Source: Siniperca chuatsi
Lineage: Eukaryota; Chordata; Actinopteri; Centrarchiformes; Sinipercidae
Reading direction: 5' to 3'
Assembly: GCF_020085105.1 (NCBI RefSeq)
Contig: NC_058058.1
Span: forward strand, 5,367,675-5,431,674
Length of the DNA stretch: 64,000 nucleotides
Below, piece by piece: positions 30,881 through 42,786 of the stretch (its first letter is position 1; each line of letters starts with the position of its first letter). Below the pieces are notes generated by a model, which worked only from the letters and a program-made list of their open reading frames with translations, was not told the origin of the DNA and made no database searches. The translations under genes were made by a program, and so were the position numbers.

Positions 30881-33685
30881 TTACTCTTTGCGGCCACATC
30901 TGAAGCAGGCAGAGAATGGCTTGGCCATGGTCTTGAAAACAGATCTGAAGATCGTGTAAGCGCAGCTCCTCTTTGGTGTCACTAGGTGCTCTTTTAGTGT
31001 CTCAGTTATACGTTTGTAAATCAATGCATCATGTGACAGCAGGCTCATCCGCAGCACCCCTGCGCTGCCTATCTTCTTGCACAGATCTTTGTGTACCGCC
31101 TTGGCTATCCGTTTAATATGGTGTCCACGTGGCTTGACAGCAATTTCACAGCCTGCGATGTCTGCCCACAGCATCTCTTTCAGTGTCATGATGGTGGTTT
31201 CGATATCATTATCGGACAGATTAATGGAATGATTTTTCAGAATCTGGTTAACCAGCCCTGACACCAGAATCAAGCAGTTCAGCTCATAGATTGAGTATGC
31301 TTTGGTCTCATAAGCAGCTTCATCAGCTCCACCACTGATAGCTGGCTCATCAGTGATAGAATCCGGTGCTGCTTCAAACGCAGATGGCTCATCGGTGATA
31401 GAATCCGGTGCTGCTTCAAACTCAAATGGCTCATCGGTGATAGAATCCGGTGCTGCTTCAAACTCAAATGGCTCATCGGTGATAGAATCCGGTGCTGCTT
31501 CAAACTCAGATGGCTCATCGGTAATAGAATCCGGTGCTGCTTCGAACTCAGATGGCTCATCGGTGATAGAATCCGGTGCTGCTTCAAACTCAGATGGCTC
31601 ATCGGTGATAGAATCCGGTGCTGCTTCAAACTCAGATGGCTCATCGGTAACAGAATCCGGTGCTGCTTCAAACACAGGTGGCTCATCGGTAACAGAATCC
31701 GGTGCTGCTTCAAACTCAGATGGCTCATCGGTAACAGAATCCGGTGCTGCTTCAAACTCAGATGGCTCATCGGTGATAGAATCCGGTGCTGCTTCAAACT
31801 CAGATGGCTCATCGGTAACAGAATCGGTGCTGCTTCAAACACAGGTGGCTCATCGGTAATAGAATCGGTGCTGCTTCAAACACAGGTGGCTCATCGGTAA
31901 TAGAATCGGTGCTGCTTCAAACTCAGATGGCTCATCGGTGATAGAATCCGGTGCTGCTTCAAACTCAGATGGCTCATCTGTGATAGAATCCGGTGCTGCT
32001 TCAAACTCAGATGGCTCATCGGTAACAGAATCCGGTGCTGCTTCAAACTCAGATGGCTCATCTGTGATAGAATCCGGTGCTGCTTCAAACACAGGTGGCT
32101 CATCGGTAACAGAATCCGGTGCTGCTTCAAACTCAGATGGCTCATCGGTGATAGAATCCGGTGCTGCTTCAAACTCAAGTGTCAAAGTGTCACTCTTCAG
32201 TACCAAGGGACTCTCTGTGAGTGCTGGCAGACTATCCACTGTGTTCTTAATCTGCGTCAGAACAACACTCGCGTGATCCCGGCTTCTCTCATGCTGTTGT
32301 GCCTGCTGGTTGAGCCAGTTCCACATCAGCTTTATAAACTTGTCCACTTCGGCCTGAACCTCGGCCTGAAACTGCTGCCTGTGTCCTTTGCCAGGTTGTA
32401 GATGGTGGGACACTACTTCAGTCAGCTGCTTAATGATGGTGTTTTGCTTTCCGCTGCAAATGTCATTGGCAATTTTTTGGTAGATGCACACCTCATCTGT
32501 GTCCTTTCTTATCTCCTCATCTTCCAGTGTTGGGATCATGTCCTCCACCAGGCTACCCACCTGGCTAATTAGATCGTCAGTATTTTGTTTAGTTGGTGGG
32601 AAGCAGCCAAGTTTGCTCCTCAGTTTTGCCACTAAGCTTAGGATTGACTCTTTAGCAAATCTTTGCACAAAGAATGCCTTGATTTTACTTCCCACCCTTT
32701 TCCAGCAGGACATTTTGCTAAATTTTGCTAGTTCTACCAATATAATATATTTAACAATCTTAGATGCTGCCTTGTCTGTATCCTGGGAGGTGCTGGACAC
32801 AATCAGGTCGCGTTCCTCATTTGAAATGTCACCATCATATTTGATGCAACTGATATTATTCGCCTGGTCCTTCAGGACCTTCTTCAAGGCTTTGGTGATT
32901 AGAATCTCTAAGCTTCTCCCAGAAGAATCCTTTTCTGGTTCATCCTCTTCCAGAGGAGTTATGGGGGTCTGGCTTGTCCCTCCAGTTTCACCCAGCTCTC
33001 TCGATTTGTTTTGCTCTGTTGCTGCTTCATCAGCTTCCATTTTTGGACTTTTCTGACCTATCTTGGACATGCATCTCATCTTAGCGGCGCATTTTTTAAG
33101 TATTTTCACCACATATCTTATCATTGCCTTTAGTCTGCCTGTGAAGGACTTGGAGGCCAGCAGTTCGCTTTCCTCGCTGCTGCTTCCGCTGCTTCCACAA
33201 CTTTTGGAGAGCTCGGCATTTACCCTCTCTGTTGCTTCTTTCACCAAGAGGTCTTTCATCTTCTGTGTGCTGGGGAAACAGATGTCCTCCTGAACACCCG
33301 TCGCCTCCTTAAATGTGTGTTTAATAGTGTCACCCAAAAACCTTTCAACTTCTTCTTCAGATATACTGACGTTCTTCTGTGACCCATCAGATCCAGAAGA
33401 GCATCTGGATGATCTGGGAGGACTTTGCGGCAAACGCAAGTCACTCACCTCTGTTAGGTTGTGTTTGAATGCCTCATAAATGTGTCTAGATACAGTGTTA
33501 ATTATATCCACACACATGTTCGTTATGATATTTTCTGTGGCCTTGTCAAGAGACCCGGATTCCAGCTTGGCCCACTGTGCGTTCGTCAGCTTCTTCAGGA
33601 ACTGTTGGACAAGTGGGCGAAGAGTGTCCGTTGTGGCCAGTGGAAGGTCCTGATCCATATTCTCTTGTCTATGTGTTGTATCCAT
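30881..33685 (-). CDS. Unrecognised intronless gene, copy A, with 14-residue acidic repeats; frame broken in the repeat array
   Basis: A continuous frame runs from Met at 33685 to a stop at 31850 (611 aa). A second frame in the same register (31675-30881, 264 aa) contains more repeats and a unique C-terminal domain ending RCGRKE. I do not recognise the family. The N-terminal ~490 residues are predicted soluble and helix-rich, with basic and Ser-rich patches (CGSSGSSSEESE) and no signal peptide or membrane span. The array follows, each unit like FEAAPDSITDEPSE, acidic and probably disordered. A C-terminal helical segment has WADIAGCEIAVKPRGHH. There is no intron. A TATATA box at 33789-33794 lies about 100 bp upstream of the ATG, supporting a real transcription unit. 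Three adjacent repeat units are 1 bp short, bringing in a stop codon before the frame recovers, so this copy is either truncated, a recent pseudogene, or mis-assembled in the array. Confidence 0.6.
31341..32176 (-). repeat. 42-bp minisatellite, array A, about 20 units
   Basis: Coding tandem repeat with a unit of 42 bp (14 codons). Variants differ mainly at two places: GTGATA/GTAACA/GTAATA (Ile or Val in the SITD/SVTD motif) and TCAGAT/ACAGGT/TCAAAT (SEFEA, PVFEA or FEFEA). The units at about 31820, 31861 and 31902 read GAATCGG instead of GAATCCGG and are 41 bp long. Because 42 is divisible by three, all open frames on both strands stay open through the array. Confidence 0.97.
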
Positions 33686-33779
33686 AGTATCGGCTTGTAT
33701 TGGTTTGCAGTCGTTGTGCTCGTCTCCTTGGAAGGATGTGTATGTGCTCTGAAAAATCTGAACTAAACTAACACTAGGA

Positions 33780-33800
33780 TTTGGGTCCTATATACAAGCT
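33780..33800 (-). promoter_or_regulatory. TATA box of gene copy A
   Basis: The minus strand reads TTGTATATAGGACCC, 95-109 bp upstream of the ATG at 33685. The same box is present upstream of copy B at about 37718-37723. Confidence 0.5.
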
Positions 33801-33837
33801 CTCAGACCAGATATTAGCCTACACATCAAAGGTATTT

Positions 33838-35337
33838 ACCTTTATCCTATTATACATTTAATAACTCATCCCATGCTTATCTTATTTTTTTTATACTTTA
33901 ATGTATGATATCTTATCATCTGTAACCTATTTTACTTGACATATTACTATCTTATACACTTCCTTAACTATTTTTACTTTTTATTTCTTATATGTATCAA
34001 ATGTATTAGTTATTTCTGTATGACTAAGTCACTGTAAATTTATTTTTCTGTCATAAGTTTAATTATTATATTGTTTTCATAATTTTAAGATGAAAAATTT
34101 CATAATTCAATTTCAATTTAAATTATTAACTACTAAATTCATCAATTTATAGTTATAATTTTAAAAAGAAATTCAAAATTCCCAATTTAATGTAACAGAT
34201 TTTTTTTGATAAATAATTATACAAAATTTCAATTTATTGTTAAATAATTAATAAATTATATCGAAAGTCACTTATTTTCAGGAAATGAGTTAATAAATTA
34301 GTTGTAAATATTAACTATTAATACTGTAAGAAGTTAAAGAATTTACTAATTACACTGATTGTAAAATGTCTGGCTTCATTAATTAAATAATAGAAAACAT
34401 CATGTAGAAGTACCTAAGACTGCTTCGGAAGAAAAGACGCTGCAGGTCTGAACTCTCTCGACACAGAAGCCCTCCACTGTGCACATCTGTTGGACGGGAG
34501 ACCACAATCTCGGCCGGGGTAAAGCTTCTGCCAGGCACATCCAGCTGGACATCCAGGAAGTCTGCTCAGAACGACATTCAGGACTGCTCCGAACTCAGGA
34601 CTTTTCCTGCCATTGGCCAGGACCTCTGCTAACCAGAGACTGTTGCTTTTCCCTGACTGTCATCTACGAATTTTTCCTAACCTCTCCCTAACTCCTAATG
34701 TGCAACTGAATTATTTACTGTCCCATAATTTCATAGACTTTTTTCATGTACTCTATTTGCACCCATATATGTAATTTCATAATACTCTGTCTTTACATAC
34801 CATATTTATTTTATATCATTACTACTTTTGCCATCCATTCTTTATATATCCATGCATACTTGTTTATATCCTATTCTATTTATATCCATTGTAACTTTTT
34901 ATAATTACTCATCTGTTTTACCTGTCTTCTTATTAATTCATTTAATTTACTCATTATCCTGCTTTAATTGTAATGAATAATTTTATCCATTATATGCTCA
35001 TTCATTCTCAATGAAATCAGGCCTAAGCCTAACCAATGTATGCAGAATGGTCATGAACAGGCCATATGACTGAGAAAAGGGACGGTACTAACCCAAAGTA
35101 CAGGTGAAAGTCATGCCATGAAAGAACAATGCAGGGATGCCAAATCAGGACGAGATAGCAACATATGCTTATGCTCGAAACGTACATAACATTGTCTAAC
35201 ACCATTTTGTTTTTAAACAGGTGATATGAAATTGTATTTAACTATTACTATAAATGATTATTTATTCATTGACTTGATTATTAAGTATTATATATGAATT
35301 GATATTACTGTAAATCTAAATAATGTTTATCTTATTA
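33838..35337. other. 1.5-kb AT-rich spacer between gene copies, origin unknown
   Basis: Copies A and B share upstream sequence up to 33837 / 37766 and then diverge abruptly. The spacer begins very AT-rich (33840-34400), has a GC-richer block (34420-34690), and abuts array B at 35338 in the middle of a repeat unit. No reading frame or terminal repeats could be established. It may be an insertion or the remnant of the original flank. Confidence 0.5.
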
Positions 35338-36107
35338 TGGCTCATCGGTGATAGAATCCGGTGCTGCTTCAAACTCAAATGGCTCATCGGTGATAGAATC
35401 GGTGCTGCTTCAAACTCAGATGGCTCATCGGTAATAGAATCCGGTGCTGCTTCAAACTCAGATGGCTCATCGGTGATAGAATCCGGTGCTGCTTCAAACT
35501 CAGATGGCTCATCGGTAACAGAATCCGGTGCTGCTTCAAACACAGGTGGCTCATCGGTGATAGAATCCGGTGCTGCTTCAAACTCAGATGGCTCATCTGT
35601 GATAGAATCCGGTGCTGCTTCAAACTCAGATGGCTCATCGGTAACAGAATCCGGTGCTGCTTCAAACACAGGTGGCTCATCGGTAATAGAATCCGGTGCT
35701 GCTTCAAACTCAGATGGCTCATCGGTAACAAAATCCGGTGCTGCTTCAAACTCAGATGGCTCATCGGTGATAGAATCCGGTGCTGCTTCAAACTCAGATG
35801 GCTCATCGGTAACAGAATCCGGTGCTGCTTCAAACTCAGATGGCTCATCGGTGATAGAATCCGGTGCTGCTTCAAACTCAGATGGCTCATCGGTAACAGA
35901 ATCCGGTGCTGCTTCAAACTCAGATGGCTCATCGGTAACAGAATCCGGTGCTGCTTCAAACTCAGATGGCTCATCGGTAATAGAATCCGGTGCTGCTTCA
36001 AACTCAGATGGCTCATCGGTAACAGAATCCGGTGCTGCTTCAAACTCAGATGGCTCATCGGTAATAGAATCCGGTGGCTCATCGGTGATAGAATTGCTTC
36101 AAACTCA
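35338..36107 (-). repeat. 42-bp minisatellite, array B, about 18 units
   Basis: Same unit family as array A but a different unit order and number. The left edge is cut within a unit at the junction with the AT-rich spacer. One 41-bp unit (GAATCGG) lies at about 35397-35403, and a partly deleted unit lies next to the unique region at 36062-36100. Confidence 0.97.
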
Positions 36108-37614
36108 AGTGTCAAAGTGTCACTCTTCAGTACCAAAGGACTCTCTGTGAGTGCTGGCAGACTATCCACTGTGTTCTTAATCTGCGTCAGAACAACACTC
36201 GCGTGATCCCGCTTCTCTCATGCTGTTGTGCCTGCTGGTTGAGCCAGTTCCACATCAGCTTTATAAACTTGTCCACTTCGGCCTGAACCTCGGCCTGAAA
36301 CTGCTGCCTGTGTCCTTTGCCAGGTTGTAGATGGTGGGACACTACTTCAGTCAGCTGCTTAATGATGGTGTTTTGCTTTCCGCTGGAAATGTCATTGGCA
36401 ATTTTTTGGTAGATGCACACCTCATCTGTGTCCTTTCTTATCTCCTCATCTTCCAGTGTTGGGATCATGTCCTCCACCAGGCTACCCACCTGGCTAATTA
36501 GATCGTCAGTATTTTGTTTAGTTGGTGGGAAGCAGCCAAGTTTGCTCCTCAGTTTTGCCACTAAGCTTAGGATTGACTCCTTAGCAAATCTTTGCACAAA
36601 GAATGCCTTGATTTTACTTCCCACCCTTTTCCAGCAGGACATTTTGCTAAATTTTGCTAGTTCTACCAATATAATATATTTAACAATCTTAGATGCTGCC
36701 TTGTCTGTATCCTGGGAGGTGCTGGACACAATCAGGTCGCGTTCCTCATTTGAAATGTCACCATCATATTTGATGCAACTGATATTATTCGCCTGGTCCT
36801 TCAGGACCTTCTTCAAGGCTTTGGTGATTAGAATCTCTAAGCTTCTCCCAGAAGAATCCTTTTCTGGTTCATCCTCTTCCAGAGGAGTTATGGGGGTCTG
36901 GCTTGTCCCTCCAGTTTCACCCAGCTCTCTCGATTTGTTTTGCTCTGTTGCTGCTTCATCAGCTTCCATTTTTGGACTTTTCTGACCTATCTTGGACATG
37001 CATCTCATCTTAGCGGCGCATTTTTTAAGTATTTTCACCACATATCTTATCATTGCCTTTAGTCTGCCTGTGAAGGACTTGGAGGCCAGCAGTTCGCTTT
37101 CCTCGCTGCTGCTTCCGCTGCTTCCACAACTTTTGGAGAGCTCGGCATTTACCCTCTCTGTTGCTTCTTTCACCAAGAGGTCTTTCATCTTGTGTGTGCT
37201 GGGGAAACAGATGTCCTCCTGAACACCCGTCGCCTCCTTAAATGTGTGTTTAATAGTGTCACCCAAAAACCTTTCGACTTCTTCCTCGGATATACTGACG
37301 TTCTTCTGTGACCCATCAGATCCAGAAGAGCATCTGGATGATCTGGGAGGACTTTGCGGCAAACGCAAGTCACTCACCTCTGTTAGGTTGTGTTTGAATG
37401 CCTCATAAATGTATCTAGATACAGTGTTAATTATATCCACACACATGTTCGTTATGATATTTTCTGTGGCCTTGTCAAGAGACCCGGATTCCAGCTTGGC
37501 CCACTGTGCGTTCGTCAGCTTCTTCAGGAACTGTTGGACAAGTGGGCGAAGAGTGTCCGTTGTGGCCAGTGGAAGGTCCTGATCCATATTCTCTTGTCTA
37601 TGTGTTGTATCCAT
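35338..37614 (-). pseudogene. Unrecognised intronless gene, copy B, truncated tandem duplicate
   Basis: Nearly identical to copy A; I count about ten differences over ~1.7 kb of unique sequence including the 5' flank. The frame starts at 37614 and stops at 36187 (475 aa), because a G present in copy A at 32281-32282 (CCCGGCTT) is missing at 36211 (CCCGCTT), just before the repeat array. Downstream the array continues, with further damage: a shortened unit at 36062-36100 and a 41-bp unit at about 35399. The sequence then breaks off at 35338, so the unique C-terminal domain of copy A is absent. The promoter and TATA box are intact, so transcription is possible; the product, if any, would be the N-terminal domain with a short out-of-frame tail. 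Confidence 0.65.
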
Positions 37615-37767
37615 AGTATCGGCTTGTATTGGTTTGCAGTCGTTGTGCTCGTCTCCTTGGAAGGATGTGTATGTGCTCTGAAAAATCTGAACTAAACTAA
37701 CACTAGGATTTGAGTCCTATATACAAGCTCTCAGACCAGATATTAGCCTACACATCAAAGGTATTTG

Positions 37768-40700
37768 AATGACATCATGACATTCCAGCGACTTCAAAGT
37801 CAAAGTAAGAAGAATTTAAAAGAAAACATTCAAAACTAAATGACGTTCGCTAAATCCCGCCCCCAAACACCGACTGTCCAATCGTAGCTTAGCAACCGTA
37901 TCCAGGCATGGCAGACACGCACACACACAAACACACACACACAAAGTGCGTGGAATAACAACAACTGAAAATGGGAAAATAATGAATACAGATAAATACA
38001 TAAATAATAATTTACTGAGTTTTGAAATCAAAAATAGGGAAAACAAAACGAAATAGGCTATCATTTCGTAGAACATATCATTTATACAAAATGAGGGATG
38101 ACCTACACACACACACACACACACACAAAAAAAGTTGCAGTGTGTAGTTTTCACTTTTTGTATTTGTATTTAAACTGCAAGTCTACAATGTATGATTATG
38201 ATTATCCCATCTTACTTATCTGTATATATTTTAATATCATTATTCTTCTTTTTACGTATGTTTCACATGCTTTGGCAATGTTAACATCTGTTTCCCATGC
38301 CAATAAAGCCCAATTGAATTGAACTGATGTTTTGAATGCTTTCTTTACCAGGATACAAGTTCATTAAAGAATTAATGAAAATCTTATGGTCAACCAAAAA
38401 CAGCCTGCTTTGACTTAGTGTTAACTATTTTTGACTTTTGAATGTGTAAATTCCCATAAAACACATAAGTTTTATGGAATGTAAAGAATACATTCATTAA
38501 TAAATGTTGCAAGTATAATATCAGTGTATAATTTAATGGTTTACATATTTAACTTTTAACAACAATTTGGCAATTAAACAATTATTATCGGTTTTCCTGC
38601 AAATGGAAAAATGAAGACTGTCTCCAGGAAAACAATACAAATTGACGCCAGTTGGCTGAGACAAAAAAAAAAAAAAAAAAATCTGACTTTGGATAGCGTC
38701 TGCACCACAAACGGAGAAGTAGGCCGACAGGTTAATACAGTCTGCGGTCTGAACCGACAGCATACAGGGCTGGGAAAGATTAAGGCCCTCGGACAGCGCT
38801 AATATTAGTTAACTGACCCACTTGAACTCGTCTACTTTATCAAAAAGGAGAAGTAAGCTATAACTCAGAACTGATGATACAATAATTTTGGGATTAGTAA
38901 CTAAGCAGCACAAGCTCATGTGGCTAGAGGAGGATTCCCACTTCAAACTGCGGTCTGCTTGACCGGATAAACTAACATGGGATTGGAGATATCGTGCATG
39001 TGTAATGGTGGCCTCGGGTTAAACTGCAGAGCGGCTGCTTGTGGCTCCAAGCCAGAACTGACGATTTTTTTTTTTTTTTTTCCGAAGCTTCCCGAGCACA
39101 GCCGATCTCAAATGGTCCACAAACCCGAGATCAACCGAAACTCTTATTCAGTTACTACCGATCCGGCCCCATTGAAGTGTGTTGTTGTCGGGTTGGGGGT
39201 GGTGGGGTGGAAGAGATTCATGAAATAAAGAAAAAAAAAAAAAGGCGATTTCCTGAAACCATCACTCCTGAGCCCCTCCCAGTCCAGTGATTTCGGATTC
39301 GAAGCTTGACAAAGGTAATTACCATCATCCAATTATAATTGTATATTACAGCAATCTTTTTCTCAGTATTTTGTTCAAACAGGGAGGTAGTGGGTTAAAT
39401 TCTGCAGTTTTTCCTTTGCTGTTTTGACTATTCGCTTGTGTGGAGCGGTCCCACACGGCAGTAACGGCTGATTTAGGGCGTGTAACCAACAGCAACACAG
39501 CGAAGGCGTGCAGGATGGCAGGAATTACTGTCATCTTCGCAAAAGAATAAAACAAGTAACGGTTTCATATAACAGAGGGGTAAACTTTCTGAAATGCCCG
39601 AGAAAAACGATGAAATCCACAGTATTTAGACAAGAATCCAAGCGTTGCTCAGACGGGACATTATTTAATAAGGTATTTGTGCACCGAATGGCCTCCTTTC
39701 TCCTTCTAATTTTGGGTTAATTTAGTAAATTCACTAATCTTTCTGCTGATGTCTCGGACACTTCTAAGATTAACCCCGTATTTACAAGCTGATGCAAATA
39801 ATCGGATAGTAACATGAGCAATATTTTATGTATGTTGCCCAGGCTGTGGTGCATTAGAATTCCTTGTATGCGGGATATACCCGTCTGAATTAACAGATAT
39901 TTTCTGGTCCATCCCGGGGGAAATGGTTACGCAATGTAGCGCTGCTGCACACATTAGAGCTGACTAAGTATTTGTCACATAGAAGAGTCATTTACAGAGT
40001 TATAGTTCCTGATATCTTATGAATTATAGGCTCCCCGGTGCTATGGCAAGTGCCCAAACCATCACCCAAATGATGTCTGTGAAAGAATGAAACAGTAGAG
40101 ACAGAGAGAGAATGCATGCTTTTCCCCAACACATAAAAGATGACTCTATTATGCACAGTCTCTGATATTAGAGTGGCTGGCAGTGGTGATAAATCCAACC
40201 CCAACCTCTCTTCAGTCGTTATCATTCTTCCCCTCTCATTTCCTCCATCTTCCACCCGGACATCCCCGTAACGGGACAGCCTCATTCATGCCGGTCGTGA
40301 CACACCCTTGGCTGCACAAGCAGCTGCTCCTGGTAGGGCTGCTGTAAAGCGTGAGGAGGGGGAGTGGGGGTGCAGGTGGGGGTGCAGACGAGGAAAGTGC
40401 AGGGGAAAAGCAGGTCGAGAGAGGGGACCCACTTGCATTGATCTCAGTATCAGATTAAAGGTTCTAGTATGAAATTGACTATTTTCTTGTTAAAAACGGT
40501 TAAATAGACACATGGGAGAACCTCTGTATTTGCATTTTGAACATCAGGACTCAACACTCTAAAATGCATGCAAATGGAATTAGCAGTAAGCAGCAATGGT
40601 AGAGAGAGCTCTTGAAATAATAACAGTAGAGGAGAAATGATCACATTAGCTTTGATGAGGTGATATTTAATATTAGGGCAATGCTTGCCCAATATATCAG

Positions 40701-42386
40701 TCCGACCATCATGGGATTTAATTAAGGAGCGAGTAAAGAAGACAACAAAGGGGAGAAAAGGCAGAACAAGACAGAAGTGTTTCAGAGGAAGATAAGAAAA
40801 AAGAGACAGAGAGAAGCAGAACTATGAGAGAGACGGCACTGTATGAAGAGGAGGGTGGAGGCATGATGCTACTGCCCTCCTGGCTTGTGTGGGAGAGGAG
40901 AGATAAGGGGGGAAAAGACTCAAGTCAGGATGGATGTCAGGCTGATGAGATCGGCCTGAAAGATGTAACCTCCACACCTCTCACCACGAGGAGGCTGCTG
41001 GATGTGTCACACGCACTTCAGTGAATGCTGCGCCTCGTACAGTTTGACTGATCTAATTGGTCATAACAGGAGACGGGAGAGCAGTGACCCCATTTAGAGT
41101 CAGACTTAAAAGGGACATCACGCCCTCAGCAAAAGGACAAGGGTTACATCTGTATTTCAGGCTTCTTAGCTGAATCTCTTATCCAGGACACCCAGTGGTT
41201 AGACAGTAGTCTTTCAGAATTTCCACCTTTTAATTACAGCACCTCTGAGGCAGCCTGAATGTTTATAATGGCTTCATCCTCCCTCCAGTTTTTATCAGAT
41301 TGTGTTGAAAATGTGTTCAAGTTTTGATCTTTATTCATAGTGCCCCCCATCAGGACAGCAGAACTTTTCTTTTTGGGTTGTAAAGGGGGAAAAGTTCAGC
41401 CCCTACTTGGCCTCGTGTAGCCTCTCTACACTGCTTTCAGTTGTATTATTTAGATGTACAACCACTACTCTGATTTCACTGAATACATTTTTCACGTGTC
41501 AGTTTTTGAATGTATGTGCATGTGTGCATCTTGTCAGTGTCATGCGGTAGGAACTTCATACAATCAGCAGCACTCACAAATGCAATAAGCTAATGGCTCT
41601 GTAGAACATTAAAGCAAGACGATTGAAACCTGCTTCACAGGTCACCGATTCCAAAATATGCTATGATTACTGTGTTTCTAAGGGCCCCTTGAGTAATCTT
41701 TCTGCCCACATTAATGTGAGGGTGTCATTTGGAAGTGACTTTGCGTCTGTTGATGTGCAGAGGGAAAGTAGATGGGCTTTCTTCTTGGCAGTGGCAGTCT
41801 AATCCCTCATCTGAAGAAGCTGACAAAAATTCAATTGGCTTTTTATTGTCCTCTCTTTCAGAGTCTAAAGATTCACTCTATTCCATAATGCTGCAGTGGA
41901 TACAGACAGGAAAATAACTCATACATCACTGATTTTGCAGAAACCTGCTTGATATTTTAAAACCTTTTACAGGCTAAAATTGGTAATATAGCACATAATT
42001 AAGTACACTATTAAGCTGTAGATGATATATAATCAACAGGTCTTTGGTATACATGTTCATCTTTTTTTTTTTTTTTTAGGTGTATACAAAATGTTTATGA
42101 AGTCTACACATTAAAGGGGTATATTGCTCAGTCACTTCCTTAGCCCATGACTACTGGTGCATTCCCCCTTTGCTTAACAGGCTTTCTGAAGTCAGTAGTT
42201 TCAGACATCTAGCAAGTGGATTGCACAGTTGTCGTCCAAGTGTCAGTGTCTAATTGTAGGTGTAGTGTTGAGACATTGGTTGTACTATAGATTAATGCAG
42301 TGTTGAGAGAAAGCAGACAGATTTGATGTAAATGCAATTATTTTCACAATCATAGTCATATTTTTTCAGTCAGTCTACCATAATAT
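37768..42386. other. Non-coding region between minisatellite genes and SINE
   Basis: AT-rich DNA with CA repeats at 37920-37942 and 38103-38127, A/T runs at 38664-38681, 39065-39080 and 39230-39243, and a copy of the 29930-type repeat at 38690-38800. I see no exon with support on either strand. Confidence 0.5.
38685..38800 (+). repeat. Diverged copy of the 29930-30125 repeat
   Basis: Shares GCGTCTGCACCACAAACGGA and GGGCTGGGAAAGATT...CCCTCGGACAGCG with the segment at 29995-30110, same orientation, on the other side of the duplicated gene pair. Confidence 0.45.
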
Positions 42387-42786
42387 CCATCCATCCATCC
42401 ATTTTCTACCGCTTGGTCCCCGTTAGGGGGTCGCGGGTGACTGGAGCCTATCCCAGTGACTTTGGGCCTTAGGCAGGGTACACCCTGGACAGTGGCCAAC
42501 TCGTCGCAGGGCTAACACAGACACAGACAAGGACAGACAACCATTCACTCACACATTCATTCAATACGGGCAATTTAGAGTTATCAATTAACCTACACAT
42601 GCATGTCTTTGGACGGTGGGAGGAAGCCGGAGAACCCGGAGAGAACCCACGGTAACACGGGGAGGACATGCAGACTCCACCCAGAGAGATTGTGTGATGT
42701 TGGTCCGGTCCGGGAATCGAACCCACGAACCCACGATCTCCTTATTGGGAGGCAGGAGCTGTAGCCGCTCTGCCACCGTGCACCCC
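42387..42786 (-). mobile_element. Complete tRNA-derived SINE, 400 bp
   Basis: Flanked by a perfect 14-bp duplication GTCTACCATAATAT at 42373-42386 and 42787-42800. On the minus strand the head starts GGGGTGCACGG and carries a perfect Pol III A box TGGCAGAGCGG and a B box GGGTTCGATTCCC. The body includes TTTGGACGGTGGGAGGAAGC (plus strand). The tail is (GGAT)n (plus-strand ATCC repeats at 42387-42402). Intact boxes and a perfect duplication point to a fairly recent insertion. Confidence 0.92.

Noticed and set aside
31353-31859. Plus-strand open frames of Gly/Ser/Ala-type 14-residue repeats in array A, and the longer one in array B (35323-36150)
   Set aside because: Shadow frames: a 42-bp unit keeps every stop-free frame open on both strands. 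Only the minus-strand FEAAPDS frame is continuous with long unique coding sequence.
32484-33056. 190-aa plus-strand frame opposite the unknown gene (also 36413-36985)
   Set aside because: Antisense shadow of the longer minus-strand frame, without its own promoter, splice or homology evidence.
31341-36107. CRISPR-like direct repeats
   Set aside because: The 42-bp units are contiguous with no unique spacers and are coding; the genome is eukaryotic.
42690-42786. tRNA gene on the minus strand
   Set aside because: A and B boxes are good, but the sequence does not fold into a mature tRNA end and continues into a 400-bp body with a target duplication: a SINE head, not a tRNA gene.
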